This document shows positions 26,369 to 36,479 of a stretch of DNA of 64,000 bases, one piece after another. Each line of letters begins with the position of its first letter. The stretch's first letter is position 1. The stretch spans positions 223,165-287,164 of the forward strand of contig BOKS01000005.1 in NCBI GenBank assembly GCA_016861105.1, in the 5' to 3' direction. The DNA is from Betaproteobacteria bacterium (GTDB lineage: Bacteria > Pseudomonadota > Gammaproteobacteria > Burkholderiales > Casimicrobiaceae). The notes under the pieces were generated by a model. It did not search any database and was not told the DNA's origin. It saw only the letters and a list, made by a program, of their open reading frames with translations. The position numbers and the translations under genes are program-made.

Positions 26369-29300
26369 TCAGCCGGCGCGCGCCGCTCCTGCCGGCATGT
26401 CGCTCCCCGCGAGGTGGCGCAGCTCGCGCAGCGCGACCGAGAGCATCGCGAGGTCGGGGGTGGCGGCGGCGCGCACCTCCTCCAGCACGCGGGCGGCGCG
26501 GTCGCGCGGCACCCGGCTCCCCGCTTCCCACGCCTCGATGCGCGCGGCCGCCGACCCGGTGCCGCCACGCGCAAGGACCTCGCGCGTGAGGGCACGCTGC
26601 AGCCCGGCCACGTCGTCGCGCAGCGCGTTGCGGGCGAGCGCGCTCCAGTGGCCCTGCGCGGGCAGCGCGCCGGTGCGCTGCGCCAGCCAGTCGAGCCCGA
26701 GACGGTGGCCGAGCAGGAAGTACACGCCCGCGACCTCGTCGACGTCCCGGTCCTGCGCGAGCGCCACCTCGACGACGTCGAGCGCCCCGCCCAGTGCGTC
26801 GAGCGCCGCGGCGCGGCGCGCGAGGTCCCCGGGAACCGCGGCGGCGGCGAGTTCGCGCGCGCGCGCCTCGACCTCCTCGCGTGCGGCGCCTTGCAGCAAC
26901 GCACCGACCCGCGCGGCGACCGCCGCGACCGCGGGCGCGAAGGTGGCGATCGTGGCACCGAGGTCGCCGTGCAGCCGCGGGCTGCGCAGGAACCAGAACG
27001 ATGCGCGCGTCGCGAGCCGCGCCGCGTCGATCAGCATCCGCGCCTGCACCTCGTCGGCGACCGCGTTGTCCAGCGCCTCGATCTCCGCCCACAGCGACGG
27101 CAGCCCGAGGACCTCGCGCGCGAGCAGGTGCGCGCGCACGACGTCCGCGGGATGCGCGCCGGTCGACTCGGCGGCGCGGTGCACGAACGTCGGCCCGGCC
27201 CGGTTGACGGTCCGGTTCACGACGACCGTGGCGATGATCTCGCGCTTCAGCGGATGGCGCTGCATGACGTCCGCGAAGCGCTCGCGCAGCGGCGCGGGGA
27301 AGTAGTCGACCAGCGCCCGCGCGACCCACGGATCGTCCGGCAGGCCGGAGGCGAGCACGACGTCGTAGAGCCACAGCTTGGCGTAGGCGAGCACGACGGC
27401 GGCCTCCGGGACGAGGAGCCCGCCCCCCGCGGCCGCGCGCTCCGCGAGCGCCTCGTCGGAGGGCAGGAACTCGATCGCGCGGTCGAGGCGACCCTCGCGC
27501 TCGAGGAAGCGGATGAAGCGCGCGTGATCGTCGAGCGCCTTGCCCGCGAGGCGCCGCCCGAGCGACAGCACCTGCGTCTGCTCGTAGTTGTCGCGCAGCA
27601 CCAGCCGCGCGACGTCGTCGGTCATGCTCGCGAGCAGCTCGTTGCGCTGGCGCAGCGTCAGCGTCCCCTCGGCGACGGGGATCGCGAGCAGGATCTTGAT
27701 GTTGACCTCGTGGTCCGACGTGTCCACGCCTCCCGAGTTGTCGATCGCGTCGGTGCAGATGCGGCCGCCGGACGCGGCGTACTCGATGCGTCCGCGCTGC
27801 GTGAGGCCGAGGTTGCCCCCCTCGACGACCACCTTGCAGCGCAGGTCGGACGCGTCGACGCGCACGGCGTCGTTCGCGCGGTCGCCGACGTCGGCGTGCG
27901 ACTCGCCGGCGGACTTGACGTAGGTGCCGATGCCGCCGTTGTACAGCAGGTCGACCGGCGCGCGGAGGATGGCGGAGATGAGCTCGTGCGGCGCGAGCTC
28001 GCTCGCCTCGATGCCGAGGACCGCGCGTGCCTGCGGCGAGACCGGGATCGTCTTGGCTGCGCGCGGCCACACGCCGCCGCCTTCGCTCAGGAGGCTCGCG
28101 TCGTAGTCGGCCCAGCTGCTGCGCGCCAGCCCGAACAGCCGCTGCCGCTCGGCGAACGAGCGCGCCGGGTCCGGCGCGGGATCGACGAACACGTGCCGGT
28201 GGTCGAAGGCCGCGACGAGCCGCACCGCCTGCGACTGCAGCAGCCCGTTGCCGAACACGTCGCCGGACATGTCGCCGATGCCGACGACGGTGACCGGCTG
28301 CGTCTGCACGTCCACGCCCATCTCGCGGAAGTGGCGCTTGGCGGACTCCCACGCGCCGCGCGCCGTGATGCCCATCCTCTTGTGGTCGTAGCCGGCCGAC
28401 CCGCCGGAGGCGAACGCGTCGCCGAGCCAGAACCCGTACTCGGCGGACACCGCGTTCGCGTGATCCGAGAACGTCGCGGTCCCCTTGTCCGCCGCGACGA
28501 CCAGGTACGGGTCGCCGCCGTCGTGGCGGCGCACGCCGGGCGGCGGCGCGATGCCGTCCGCCGTGCGCGTGTCGGTGAGGTCGAGCAGGCCGCGCAGGTA
28601 GTCCTTGTAGCAGGCCACGCCCTCCGCGAGGAACGCCTCGCGCTCGGCGGGCGACGGCGCGCGCTTGAGGACGAAGCCACCCTTCGAGCCGACCGGCACG
28701 ATGACCGTGTTCTTGACCATCTGCGCCTTCATGAGCCCGAGGACCTCGGTGCGGAAGTCCTCCGGCCGGTCCGACCAGCGCAGCCCGCCGCGCGCCACCG
28801 CGCCGCCGCGCAGGTGCACCCCCTCGAACCGCGTGCCGTACACGTAGATCTCGAATGCCGGGCGCGGCGCCGGCAGCCCGGGCACCTTCGCGGGGTCGAA
28901 CTTGAACGACAGGAACGGCCGCCGCGCGCCGCGCGCGTCGCGGCGCCAGTGGTTGGTGCGGGTCGTGGCGCGGATCAGCGCCACCAGCTGGCGCAGGACG
29001 CGGTCCTCGTTCAGGTTCGCGACCTTCTCGAGCGCCAGCTCGATCGCGCGCACCTGGCGCGCCTCGGCCTCGGCGTCGGCTTCCGCGGGATCGAATCGCA
29101 GCCGGAACAGCCGCACGAGCTGCGCGGCGATGCGCGGATGGGCGGCGAGCGTCGCCTCGACGAAGGTCTGCGACAGCGGAAAGCCGCTCTGCCGCAGGTA
29201 GCGCGCGTAGGCGCGCAGCACCACGACGTCGTCGGCGGAGAGGCCGGCCGCGAGCACCAGCCGGTTGAAGTCGTCGCTGTCGAGCTCGCCGCGGAAGACG

Positions 29301-31210
29301 CGCGCGAACGCTTCCTCGAACAGCGCGCGGATCTCGTCGACGTCGACGTCGGCGGCGCCCGCGTGCAACCCGTAGTCGTGCAGCCAGACGCGGTCGGTTC
29401 CCTCGGGCGACAGCCGGTACGGCCGCTCCTCGATGACGGTCAGGCCCATGCGCTCCAGCATCGGCAGCGACTCCGAGAGCGGCACCGGGCCGCCGCGCCG
29501 CACGAGCTTGAAGCGCAGCTGGCCGGGCCCCGCGTCGACCGGGCGGTAGAGGTTCAGCGCGACCTCGCCGGTCGCCAGCGCGCGCTCGACGAGCTCGATG
29601 TCCGGCACGGCGGCGCGCGCGGGAAAGTCCTCGCGGTAGGCCGCCGGGAAGGCGCCGGCGTAGCGCTGCGCCAGCGGTGCGCCGCGCGCTTCGCCCAGCG
29701 CGCGGTCCAGCGCCGCGGCGAGGTCGTCCTCCCAGCGGCGCGAAGCGTCGGCCAGCTTGCGTTCCAGCGCATCGCGGTCGACGTCCGGCACCTGCCCGGG
29801 CTGCGTGCGCACCGTGATCAGCACGCGCACCAGCGTCGACTCGGACAGCAGCACCGCGAACTCCGCGCCGGTGCCGCGGAACGCCTCGACGAGCAGCGCC
29901 TGCCAGCGCCGGCGGAGCTCCGTCGAGTAGCGCTCGCGCGGCGCGTAGATCAGGCACGAGACGAACCGCTGGTAGAGGTCGCGCCGCACGAACAGGCGGA
30001 AGCGCTGGCGCCCCTCCAGCTTCAGGATGCCGAGGACGATGGCGGCGAGCTCCTCCTCGCCGATCTGGAACAGCTCGTCGCGCGGATACGTGTCGAGGAT
30101 GTTGACCAGCGACTTGTGCGCGTGGCTGGCCGGCGTGAACCCGGTGCGCTCGAGGATGCGCGCCACCTTGCGGCGCAGCAGCGGGATCGTGCGCGGGCTG
30201 GCGCTGTACGCCGCCGACGTGTACAGGCCGATGAAGCGGTGCTCGCCGACCACCTCGCCCGACGCGTCGAAGCGCTTGATCCCGATGTAGTCGAGGTAGC
30301 CGGGCCGGTGCACGGTCGAGCGCGAGTTCGACTTGGTGATGACGAGCAGCGTGCGGGCCCGCGCGAGCGAACGCAGCTCCGCGGGCAGCTGCATGAAGCT
30401 CGCCGACGCCTTCTCCCCGGTGCGCTCGCGCAGCAGTCCCAGCCCGGAGCCGGGGACGATCGCGAGGCCGACGCCCCCGTCGGCCTCGACGAGGTCGTGG
30501 CAGCGATAGCCGACGAACGTGAAGTGGTTGTCCGCGAGCCACTGCAGGAAGGCCCGCGTCTCCTCGACCTCCTCGGCCGGCAGCGGCAGCGTCGCGCTCG
30601 CGAGCGCCGCATCGACGGCGAGCATGCGCTCGCGCATCGGCTGCCAGTCCGAGACGACGGCGCGCACGTCGCCCAGCACGCGCTGCACGTCGGCGGCGAG
30701 CGCGCCGCGGCGCGCCGGGTCGGCGATGCGGTCGACCTCGACGTGCATCAGCGACTCGCGGCACGCGGTGCCCCCGTCCGCGGACGCGCCGGTCGCGCGC
30801 CCCGCGTCGTCGCGGTGCATGGCGACGATCGGGTGCGCGATGAAGTGGAGCGTCAGCCGCTGGCGCAGGACCTCCATCTGCACCGAGTCGACGAGGAAGG
30901 GCATGTCGTCGTTGACGATCTCGACGACGGTGTGCGGCGACTGCCAGCCGTGCTCGTCGACCGACGGGTTGAGCACGCGCACCTTCGCCTGCCCCGGCTC
31001 CCGCGTCGCGGCGAACTGCCACAGCGAGCGCACGGCGCCGTAGAGGTCGAGCACGTCGCGCTCGGCGAGGTCCTCGGCGTCGGCGCCGGAGAGGTACGCC
31101 TGCGCGAAGCCGAGCAGCGCCTCGCGCGCGGGACCGTCGGCGCGCTCGCGCACCAGGGTGAGCACACCCTCGACGCGTTCCCGGGCGGCGGCCTCGACCG
31201 TTGCGGACAT
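26369..31210 (-). CDS. gdhZ: NAD-specific glutamate dehydrogenase, large (GdhZ type)
   Basis: A 1613-residue L-glutamate dehydrogenase (glutamate + NAD to 2-oxoglutarate + ammonium) of the 180-kDa class. The N-terminal ~700 residues hold the ACT-like regulatory regions. The catalytic core has RGGLRWSDRPEDFRTEVLGL and PVGSKGGFVLKR with the substrate lysines, then GIGDMSGDVFGNGLL for NAD binding and NNSGGVDTSDHEVNIKI-like segments. The long C-terminal helical domain is complete. The class is often allosterically controlled and linked to amino-acid catabolism. ATG at 31210 has a good GAGGA ribosome site; an upstream in-frame start at 31237 is less likely. Confidence 0.95.
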   Translation of the reverse strand: MSATVEAAARERVEGVLTLVRERADGPAREALLGFAQAYLSGADAEDLAERDVLDLYGAVRSLWQFAATREPGQAKVRVLNPSVDEHGWQSPHTVVEIVNDDMPFLVDSVQMEVLRQRLTLHFIAHPIVAMHRDDAGRATGASADGGTACRESLMHVEVDRIADPARRGALAADVQRVLGDVRAVVSDWQPMRERMLAVDAALASATLPLPAEEVEETRAFLQWLADNHFTFVGYRCHDLVEADGGVGLAIVPGSGLGLLRERTGEKASASFMQLPAELRSLARARTLLVITKSNSRSTVHRPGYLDYIGIKRFDASGEVVGEHRFIGLYTSAAYSASPRTIPLLRRKVARILERTGFTPASHAHKSLVNILDTYPRDELFQIGEEELAAIVLGILKLEGRQRFRLFVRRDLYQRFVSCLIYAPRERYSTELRRRWQALLVEAFRGTGAEFAVLLSESTLVRVLITVRTQPGQVPDVDRDALERKLADASRRWEDDLAAALDRALGEARGAPLAQRYAGAFPAAYREDFPARAAVPDIELVERALATGEVALNLYRPVDAGPGQLRFKLVRRGGPVPLSESLPMLERMGLTVIEERPYRLSPEGTDRVWLHDYGLHAGAADVDVDEIRALFEEAFARVFRGELDSDDFNRLVLAAGLSADDVVVLRAYARYLRQSGFPLSQTFVEATLAAHPRIAAQLVRLFRLRFDPAEADAEAEARQVRAIELALEKVANLNEDRVLRQLVALIRATTRTNHWRRDARGARRPFLSFKFDPAKVPGLPAPRPAFEIYVYGTRFEGVHLRGGAVARGGLRWSDRPEDFRTEVLGLMKAQMVKNTVIVPVGSKGGFVLKRAPSPAEREAFLAEGVACYKDYLRGLLDLTDTRTADGIAPPPGVRRHDGGDPYLVVAADKGTATFSDHANAVSAEYGFWLGDAFASGGSAGYDHKRMGITARGAWESAKRHFREMGVDVQTQPVTVVGIGDMSGDVFGNGLLQSQAVRLVAAFDHRHVFVDPAPDPARSFAERQRLFGLARSSWADYDASLLSEGGGVWPRAAKTIPVSPQARAVLGIEASELAPHELISAILRAPVDLLYNGGIGTYVKSAGESHADVGDRANDAVRVDASDLRCKVVVEGGNLGLTQRGRIEYAASGGRICTDAIDNSGGVDTSDHEVNIKILLAIPVAEGTLTLRQRNELLASMTDDVARLVLRDNYEQTQVLSLGRRLAGKALDDHARFIRFLEREGRLDRAIEFLPSDEALAERAAAGGGLLVPEAAVVLAYAKLWLYDVVLASGLPDDPWVARALVDYFPAPLRERFADVMQRHPLKREIIATVVVNRTVNRAGPTFVHRAAESTGAHPADVVRAHLLAREVLGLPSLWAEIEALDNAVADEVQARMLIDAARLATRASFWFLRSPRLHGDLGATIATFAPAVAAVAARVGALLQGAAREEVEARARELAAAAVPGDLARRAAALDALGGALDVVEVALAQDRDVDEVAGVYFLLGHRLGLDWLAQRTGALPAQGHWSALARNALRDDVAGLQRALTREVLARGGTGSAAARIEAWEAGSRVPRDRAARVLEEVRAAATPDLAMLSVALRELRHLAGSDMPAGAARAG

Positions 31211-31404
31211 TGCGATCCTCCCCGACTCTTCGCGCACGACGCGCGGCGCCGGCGCGATCGTCCGGCGCCGCCATGGTAGCGCGCCGGCCGTGCGCGGAGC
31301 ACGGGGAGCGCGGATCGCCGCCCGCCGCGTGGCGCGCCCCGCCGCCGCGCGGGACGCGGATTCAACGGGTTGGGGCCGGCGCCGTGGGCGCAGGCGGCGG
31401 CGCG

Positions 31405-32642
31405 ACGCGCGCGCGAGACGTTACCGGGCCCGCAGTTGCAGCTCGCGAACGCGAACAGCGGCCGGTGGGTGTCGTCGAACCGCGCGTCCGGAAGGTAACG
31501 CGTCATCAGCTGGTCGAGGTACTTCGCGCCGGCGTGGATGTTCGGCTCGATCGCCGCGATGTCGCCCACGCCGAGCACGGCGCCGGTGGCCGGCATCACC
31601 TGCATCACGCCGACGGCACCGACGTCGCTGCGCGCGGACTGGTCGAGCGCCGACTCCTGGAATCCCTGTGCGGCGAGCATCAGCGGGGCGAAGTGGTAGC
31701 GCTCGCCGTACTTGCGGAACAGCGCGAGCGCCGCCTCGAAGCGCCTCCCCTCCTCGCCGGCGGTGGGCTTGCGAAGCCGCTTCGCCCGCTTCGCGTAGCG
31801 CGCGTTGCGCACGTCGGTCACGTTCTGCTTGCGCGCGAAGTCGCGGTAGAACGCCTCGATCTCGGCGGCGAGCCGCGGGCTGCCGTTGCGGATCGCCCAG
31901 CCCATGCGCGCGTCGCCGCGCAGCACGACGTCCTCGCGGACGGCGATCTTCGGCTGCGCACGCGACCAGATCCGGGCCTTCCAGTCGTCGACGACGATCG
32001 CCCGCAGCAGGCCGGCGGCGACCATGTCCACCATGTCCTCGTCCTCGAGCGCGTCGGGCGCGAGGACGATCCGGACTGTGCCGCGCACGTGGACGGTCCG
32101 CCCGGCGAGACCGTCGACGTCGGCCATGCGCGGGCTGGCGGGGCCGGTGACCGTGAGCTCCTTCACCGCCGACGGATCCTCGGCGGCGACGAAGTCGGCG
32201 GCTTCGCGCCGCTCCGCCGTCACCGTCGGGGTGCCGGCGGCGATGTCGCCGAGCCCCCGGCGAGGTGCGGCAGCAGCTCGTCGCGCGTCGTGACGATCGG
32301 CACGACGGTGAGCGGCCGCTTGCCGAGGGCCGCCGCGTGCCTGCGGTTGAGGTAGCGCTCGACGACGCGCGCGAGCTCGGCCGCGAGGCCGCGCTCCACG
32401 CCCCGGTCGTTGCGGTACAGCGTGCGGCTGTACGGCACCGGCATCCGGATCGGCCGGCGCTCCAGCATCGCGTCGACGTCGCCGCTGCGCGGCGCGTTCG
32501 ACAGGTCGAGCCGCGGCGGCTGCGGCGCCTTGCCGGCGCGCGGCCGTGCTGCCTGCGGCGCATCGGGCGCCGCGGGCTGGGCGTGCGCGCCGGGCGCCGC
32601 CAGCGCGAAGGCCGCGACGAGAAGCCCGGAGAAGGTGCGCAC
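31405..32642 (-). pseudogene. decayed MltF-like membrane-bound lytic transglycosylase
   Basis: Two fragments form one ancestral gene. The first (32642-32220) has a signal peptide (LLVAAFALAAPGAHAQ) and the start of a type-3 solute-binding domain, ending LLPHLAGG before it runs out of frame. The second continues in another frame as LGDIAAGTPTVTAERREAADF and goes on to the SLT domain: AAQGFQESALDQSARSDVGAVG with the catalytic Glu, and GVMQVMPATG. The shift lies at a run of five C (32254-32258); six would restore the frame. The family's ASYNCGPGNV reads ASCNCGPGNV, and the roughly 80 residues normally following it are missing, with only about 200 nt left before gdhZ starts. This looks like a pseudogene rather than one sequencing error. 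Confidence 0.8.
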
Positions 32643-32718
32643 GCGGAGCCGTCCGGCGCGGTCAGCCGGCAGCCGTCGGCGACCGGCCCGCGCGCCGGCC
32701 GGTCGCGGGCGTCAACCG

Positions 32719-33312
32719 CTACTTCTGCGCCGAGGGCCGCACGGCGATCGCGGCCGCTTCCGTATACGTCGCCTCGATGCGGTCGCCCTTGGCGACGAGC
32801 TTGAACTGCTCGGGGTCGGCCACGCGGAAGTCCACGGTGCGGTTCGGCCCGCGGACGGTGAGCATCTGCGTCGCGGCGTCGACGTTCACGACCTCCCCGA
32901 CCACCGTCACCTTGCGTCCGACCACGCCGCCCGGCTTTCCGCCCTCGGGGGCGCGGACCACGCCCGACTTCTCGGTGCGCGAAGGCGCCGCCGTGCTGCC
33001 CTTCCTGAGCTCCACCACCAGCGCCTCGACGACCTGCAGGTCGACCTTGTCGCCGACCTTGAGCTGGCCGAAGTTGCGCACCTCGTCCGTCGCCACGACG
33101 GTCCGCTCGCCGCCCTGCGGACCTTTCAGCGTGATCGCGCGCGTCTTGGCGTCGATCTTCGTGATCGTCGCCGTCATCTCGACGGTGCGTGCGGCGCCGG
33201 CCACCCCCGGTGCCGAGGCGACCACGCCCTGCGCGGTCTGCGCGTCGGCGAGCGGCGCGGCGACGAGCGCTGCGACCATGACGGTTCCGAGGGTGAGGCT
33301 GATGCTGCGCAT
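32719..33312 (-). CDS. secreted protein of unknown function with two beta repeats
   Basis: A 197-residue protein with a signal peptide (MRSISLTLGTVMVAALVAAPLADAQ). The mature part holds two related beta-rich units: ATITKIDAKTRAITLKG...FGQLKVGDKVDLQVVEAL and GEVVNVDAATQMLTVRG...FKLVAKGDRIEATYTEA. This two-fold pattern resembles OB-like or SH3-like DUF folds seen in many Burkholderiales exported proteins. I do not recognise a named family. It follows the glycine-zipper gene by 61 nt on the same strand and may belong to that operon. Confidence 0.7.
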   Translation of the reverse strand: MRSISLTLGTVMVAALVAAPLADAQTAQGVVASAPGVAGAARTVEMTATITKIDAKTRAITLKGPQGGERTVVATDEVRNFGQLKVGDKVDLQVVEALVVELRKGSTAAPSRTEKSGVVRAPEGGKPGGVVGRKVTVVGEVVNVDAATQMLTVRGPNRTVDFRVADPEQFKLVAKGDRIEATYTEAAAIAVRPSAQK

Positions 33313-33373
33313 GAGACGGGCTCCTTGTGGATGGAATCGTGCGGCCGGCGCGCACCTTGCGCGCCGCGCCGCG

Positions 33374-33820
33374 TCACTTGACCGAGTACCCGCGGCCTTC
33401 GAGGCACGCGGCGCGTGCCTTCGCGTACGCGGCGGACTGCGCCTGCTGCTGGCCCTGCGCCGCCTGCTGCTGGGCGGCGCCCTGGCGACGGCTCTGCGCG
33501 CGCGCCGCCGCAGCGCCCGCCGCGGCGCCGGCCCCGGCGTCGCCGCCGACGATCTCGCCGACGACCGCGCCGCGCGCCGCGCCCCGCAGGCCCGCGCCCG
33601 GCTGCACGCCGGTCGGCGTCGTGGCTGGCGCGGGCGGCGGGGCGGCCTTCGTCGGGTCGACGCCGGTCTGGCCGACGGCCCACTGGTGGCACTCGGCCTC
33701 GTCCTTGCGCTGCTGCTGCGGCGACTGGCCCTTGGCCGGGTAGACGAACTGCTGGGCGAGCGCGGCGGCCGCGAAGGTCGTGAGCGCGAGCGCGCCGAGG
33801 GTGCGTTGCAGTGGTGTCAT
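33374..33820 (-). CDS. glycine-zipper exported protein
   Basis: A 148-residue protein with a signal peptide (MTPLQRTLGALALTTFAAAALAQ). The central AGLRGAARGAVVGEIVGGDAG is a glycine-zipper segment, the type found in OmpA-like and YMGG-like membrane-inserted proteins. It is followed by a Gln/Ala-rich stretch and a final CLEGRGYSVK. Two cysteines (AECHQW and AACLEG) may form a disulfide. ATGA overlap with the outer-membrane factor gene indicates coupled translation and a role in the same envelope system. Confidence 0.75.
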   Translation of the reverse strand: MTPLQRTLGALALTTFAAAALAQQFVYPAKGQSPQQQRKDEAECHQWAVGQTGVDPTKAAPPPAPATTPTGVQPGAGLRGAARGAVVGEIVGGDAGAGAAAGAAAARAQSRRQGAAQQQAAQGQQQAQSAAYAKARAACLEGRGYSVK

Positions 33821-35259
33821 CGTGTCTCCTTGCCGCCGGCCAGCGCCTGGCCCGCACCGCCGGTCGCCTGCGGCGCCGGGGAGGGCTCGAAGCCGCCGCC
33901 CAGCGCGGCATGCAGGTTGACGCGCTGGATGCGGCGCTCCGCCTCCACGCGCAGCAGCGACGTGCGCGCCGCCGAGAGCGCGATCGTCTGTTGCGTCACC
34001 GCCCGCAGGTCGCCGGATCCGACGCGGTAGCGGATCTGCGTCAGCTCGAGGGCGCGCGCGTTGCCCGCCACTGCGCGCTCGAGCAGCTTCACGCGCTCGT
34101 CGGCCGCGAAACCGGAGGCCAACGCGGCCTCGACCTCGCCGAACGCACGCGTCCCGACGCGGCCGTACTCCGCCACGGCGAGCTTCTGCTCGGCGGTGCG
34201 GATCTCCACCTGCGCCTGCAGCGCGAAGCCGTTGAAGATCGGGGCGGCGAGATTGGCGCCGAGGCTCGCGACCGGATCGGCGTTCTTCAGGACGAAGAGA
34301 TCGCTGGAGATGCTCGTGAGGCTTGCCGTCAGGGCGATCTTCGGCAGGCGTGCGGCCTTGGCTTCCTCGATGCGGTTGAACGCCGCGGCCACGCGCCGTT
34401 CCGCCGCGACGACGTCCGCACGGCGCTCGAGAAGCTCCGACGGGAGTCCGACGGGAACCGGCGCGGGCATGGCCGGAAGCGCGGCCGCCACCTCGACGGC
34501 CGACGCGGGATAGCGGCCGAGAAGCACTTCGAGCGCGCGCAGCGCCTGCTCGTACGCGAGCGCGAGCTGCCGCTCCGCGTCGCGCGCGGTGTCGAGGGCG
34601 GCCTCCGCGAGCGCGACGTCGTACTCGTCGCCGCGCCCCACGCGCAGCCGGTCCCGCGCGAGGCTCACGGACTGCCCGGACAGGCGCACGATGTCCGCGG
34701 CGATCGCGCGCTGCAATCGCGCCTCGATCGCGAGCAGCCACGCCTTCGCGACCGTCGCCGCGATCGACTGGCGGGCGTATTCGGCGTCGGCCAGCGCGGA
34801 CTCGTACTGGTAGCGCCCGGCCTCGCGCTCGGCGCGCACGCGGCCCCACAGGTCCAGCTCCCAGCTTGCGAACAATCCGCCGCCCGACAGGCCGTCGCCG
34901 CCGTCCTTCGTGCCGTCGCGCGCCATCAGGTTGACGGCCGGATAGATCGCGGCGCCGGCGAGCTTCGCGTACGCCGCCGACTGCTCCACGCGCGCCGCGG
35001 CGAGCGCGAGGTCGGCGTTGTACAGCAACGCCTCGCGCACCAGGGCGTCGAGCTGCGCGTCGCCGAAGGTGGCGATCCAGTCGTCGCGCACCGCCCCGGG
35101 CGCTGCGTTGCGCTGGGCGGCGGTCCACGCGGCGGGCGGCGCGAGGTTCGGCAGCGCCTGCGCGCGGATCTCGTCTCCGCCCGGCGGCGGCGCGAGCGCG
35201 CAGCCGTGCAGCAGCGCCGCCGCCAGCGGCAGCAGGACCAGGGGACGGATCGCGCGCAT
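33817..35259 (-). CDS. RND-type outer-membrane factor lipoprotein (NodT family)
   Basis: A 480-residue TolC-like trimeric channel protein. The N-terminus has a lipoprotein-type signal ending at Cys20 (AALLHGC). Two repeated OEP domains are rich in helical coiled coil, with DLWGRVRAEREA and ARVEQSAAYAKL in the first and APIFNGFALQAQVEI in the second, all family hallmarks. The upstream gene is the HlyD adaptor, whose stop touches this start. No inner-membrane pump is encoded next to it. Confidence 0.9.
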   Translation of the reverse strand: MRAIRPLVLLPLAAALLHGCALAPPPGGDEIRAQALPNLAPPAAWTAAQRNAAPGAVRDDWIATFGDAQLDALVREALLYNADLALAAARVEQSAAYAKLAGAAIYPAVNLMARDGTKDGGDGLSGGGLFASWELDLWGRVRAEREAGRYQYESALADAEYARQSIAATVAKAWLLAIEARLQRAIAADIVRLSGQSVSLARDRLRVGRGDEYDVALAEAALDTARDAERQLALAYEQALRALEVLLGRYPASAVEVAAALPAMPAPVPVGLPSELLERRADVVAAERRVAAAFNRIEEAKAARLPKIALTASLTSISSDLFVLKNADPVASLGANLAAPIFNGFALQAQVEIRTAEQKLAVAEYGRVGTRAFGEVEAALASGFAADERVKLLERAVAGNARALELTQIRYRVGSGDLRAVTQQTIALSAARTSLLRVEAERRIQRVNLHAALGGGFEPSPAPQATGGAGQALAGGKETR

Positions 35260-36479
35260 CAGTGCAGCTTCAGCACCAGGTAGTCGAGCTTGGCGCCGAT
35301 CCGCAGGATCACCTTGCGGATGATGTGGATCATGTGGCCGTGCGCCGTGTAGATGGCGCCCTGCCCGATCGCACCCGCGGGCAGGAACAGGTCGCGGTCC
35401 TTGTCGGCGACGCTGAGCCTGACGGGAAAGCGCCCCGGCGGCATCGGCCCGTAGCCGGTCATCGGGAGTTGCGTGCTCATCGGCACCTGGCCCTGCCCCT
35501 GCGCCCAGACGATCGAGTCGACCGTCGCCTTGATGATCCGCCCGGGATGGGCGTCGAGCGTGAACTCGGCCTCGTTGCCGGGCTCGACCTGGTGAAGCTC
35601 GTTCTGCTGGTAGAGTGCGATGACCTGGTAGACCTCCTCGACGAAGGTCATCGCGGGCGTGATCGGGAAGGCGGTGGTGAACGAGCCGGGGCGCAGCTGG
35701 ACGTTGATCGCGTACCCGTCCGCCGGCGCGTAGACGGTGGTCTGCGAGAGCTCCCAGCGCGCGTTCTCGAGCTCGGCACGGACCTGCGCGACGGGCGCGT
35801 GCTCGGTGCCGACCTTCCCCGCGATGCGCTGGCGGATCTGGCGCTCGCCGGCCAGCGCCTGCGCCTCCGCCGCGCGCGCCTGCGTCGCCGCGCTCCTCGC
35901 GGAGTCGATCTGCGCCTCGATCTCCTTCACGTCGGCCTCGGCGCGCTCGAGCGCGAAGCGGTCGCCGGCACCCGTGGACACCAGTTCGCGGTTTTGCTGC
36001 ACGCGCAGGCGCGCCAGCTGGAGCCGCGGCGCGATCTCGCGCACCCGCGCGTCAGCCTGCAGGATCGCCGCCCGGCTCTCGGCGACCTTGCCCTGCGCGC
36101 CCGAGAGCTGCTCGCCGAGCTCGCGTGACGTCGCCTGCGCGTTCGCGAGTTGCGCCTCGAGCGCGCGCACGCTGAGCTCGTAGGGGGTGGGGTCGATGCG
36201 GAACAGCACTTCGCCCTTGCGCACCAGCCGGTTCGGCTCGACTGGCACCTCCAGCACGCGGCCGCGCACCTGCGGCACGACGTTGATCACGTACTTGATG
36301 ACGCGCACGTCCGCGCTCGACGGCGCGAACACGTTCAGCGCGAGGATGAGCGCGGTCAGCGCGACGATCGGGATGATGACGACCGTGACCTGGGTGCCGA
36401 TGTTCCACGGCAGCCACTTCATCTTGATGAAGACGAACCAGACCAGCGCCGAGTAGATGCCGAGCAGGAGGATTTCCAT
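35259..36479 (-). CDS. HlyD/EmrA-type membrane-fusion protein (YibH-like)
   Basis: A 406-residue adaptor with one or two N-terminal helices (EILLLGIYSALVWFVFI and VTVVIIPIVALTALILALNVF). The biotinyl-lipoyl-like first half has VVPQVRGRVLEVPVEPNRLVRKGEVLFRIDPTPYE. A long alpha-hairpin runs from about residues 105 to 220, and the second lipoyl half has TTVYAPADGYAINVQLRPGS. The two-helix start and partnership with a DUF3302 protein match the YibH-YibI pair of enterobacteria. The ATG at 36479 overlaps the DUF3302 stop codon by one base; the frame is open upstream but without family similarity. Confidence 0.88.
   Translation of the reverse strand: MEILLLGIYSALVWFVFIKMKWLPWNIGTQVTVVIIPIVALTALILALNVFAPSSADVRVIKYVINVVPQVRGRVLEVPVEPNRLVRKGEVLFRIDPTPYELSVRALEAQLANAQATSRELGEQLSGAQGKVAESRAAILQADARVREIAPRLQLARLRVQQNRELVSTGAGDRFALERAEADVKEIEAQIDSARSAATQARAAEAQALAGERQIRQRIAGKVGTEHAPVAQVRAELENARWELSQTTVYAPADGYAINVQLRPGSFTTAFPITPAMTFVEEVYQVIALYQQNELHQVEPGNEAEFTLDAHPGRIIKATVDSIVWAQGQGQVPMSTQLPMTGYGPMPPGRFPVRLSVADKDRDLFLPAGAIGQGAIYTAHGHMIHIIRKVILRIGAKLDYLVLKLH

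Noticed and set aside
26267..31279. A 1670-codon open frame on the plus strand opposite gdhZ
   Set aside because: It has low-complexity Arg/Ala/Asp-rich text and no domain; it is the GC-driven mirror of gdhZ, whose protein is clearly conserved.
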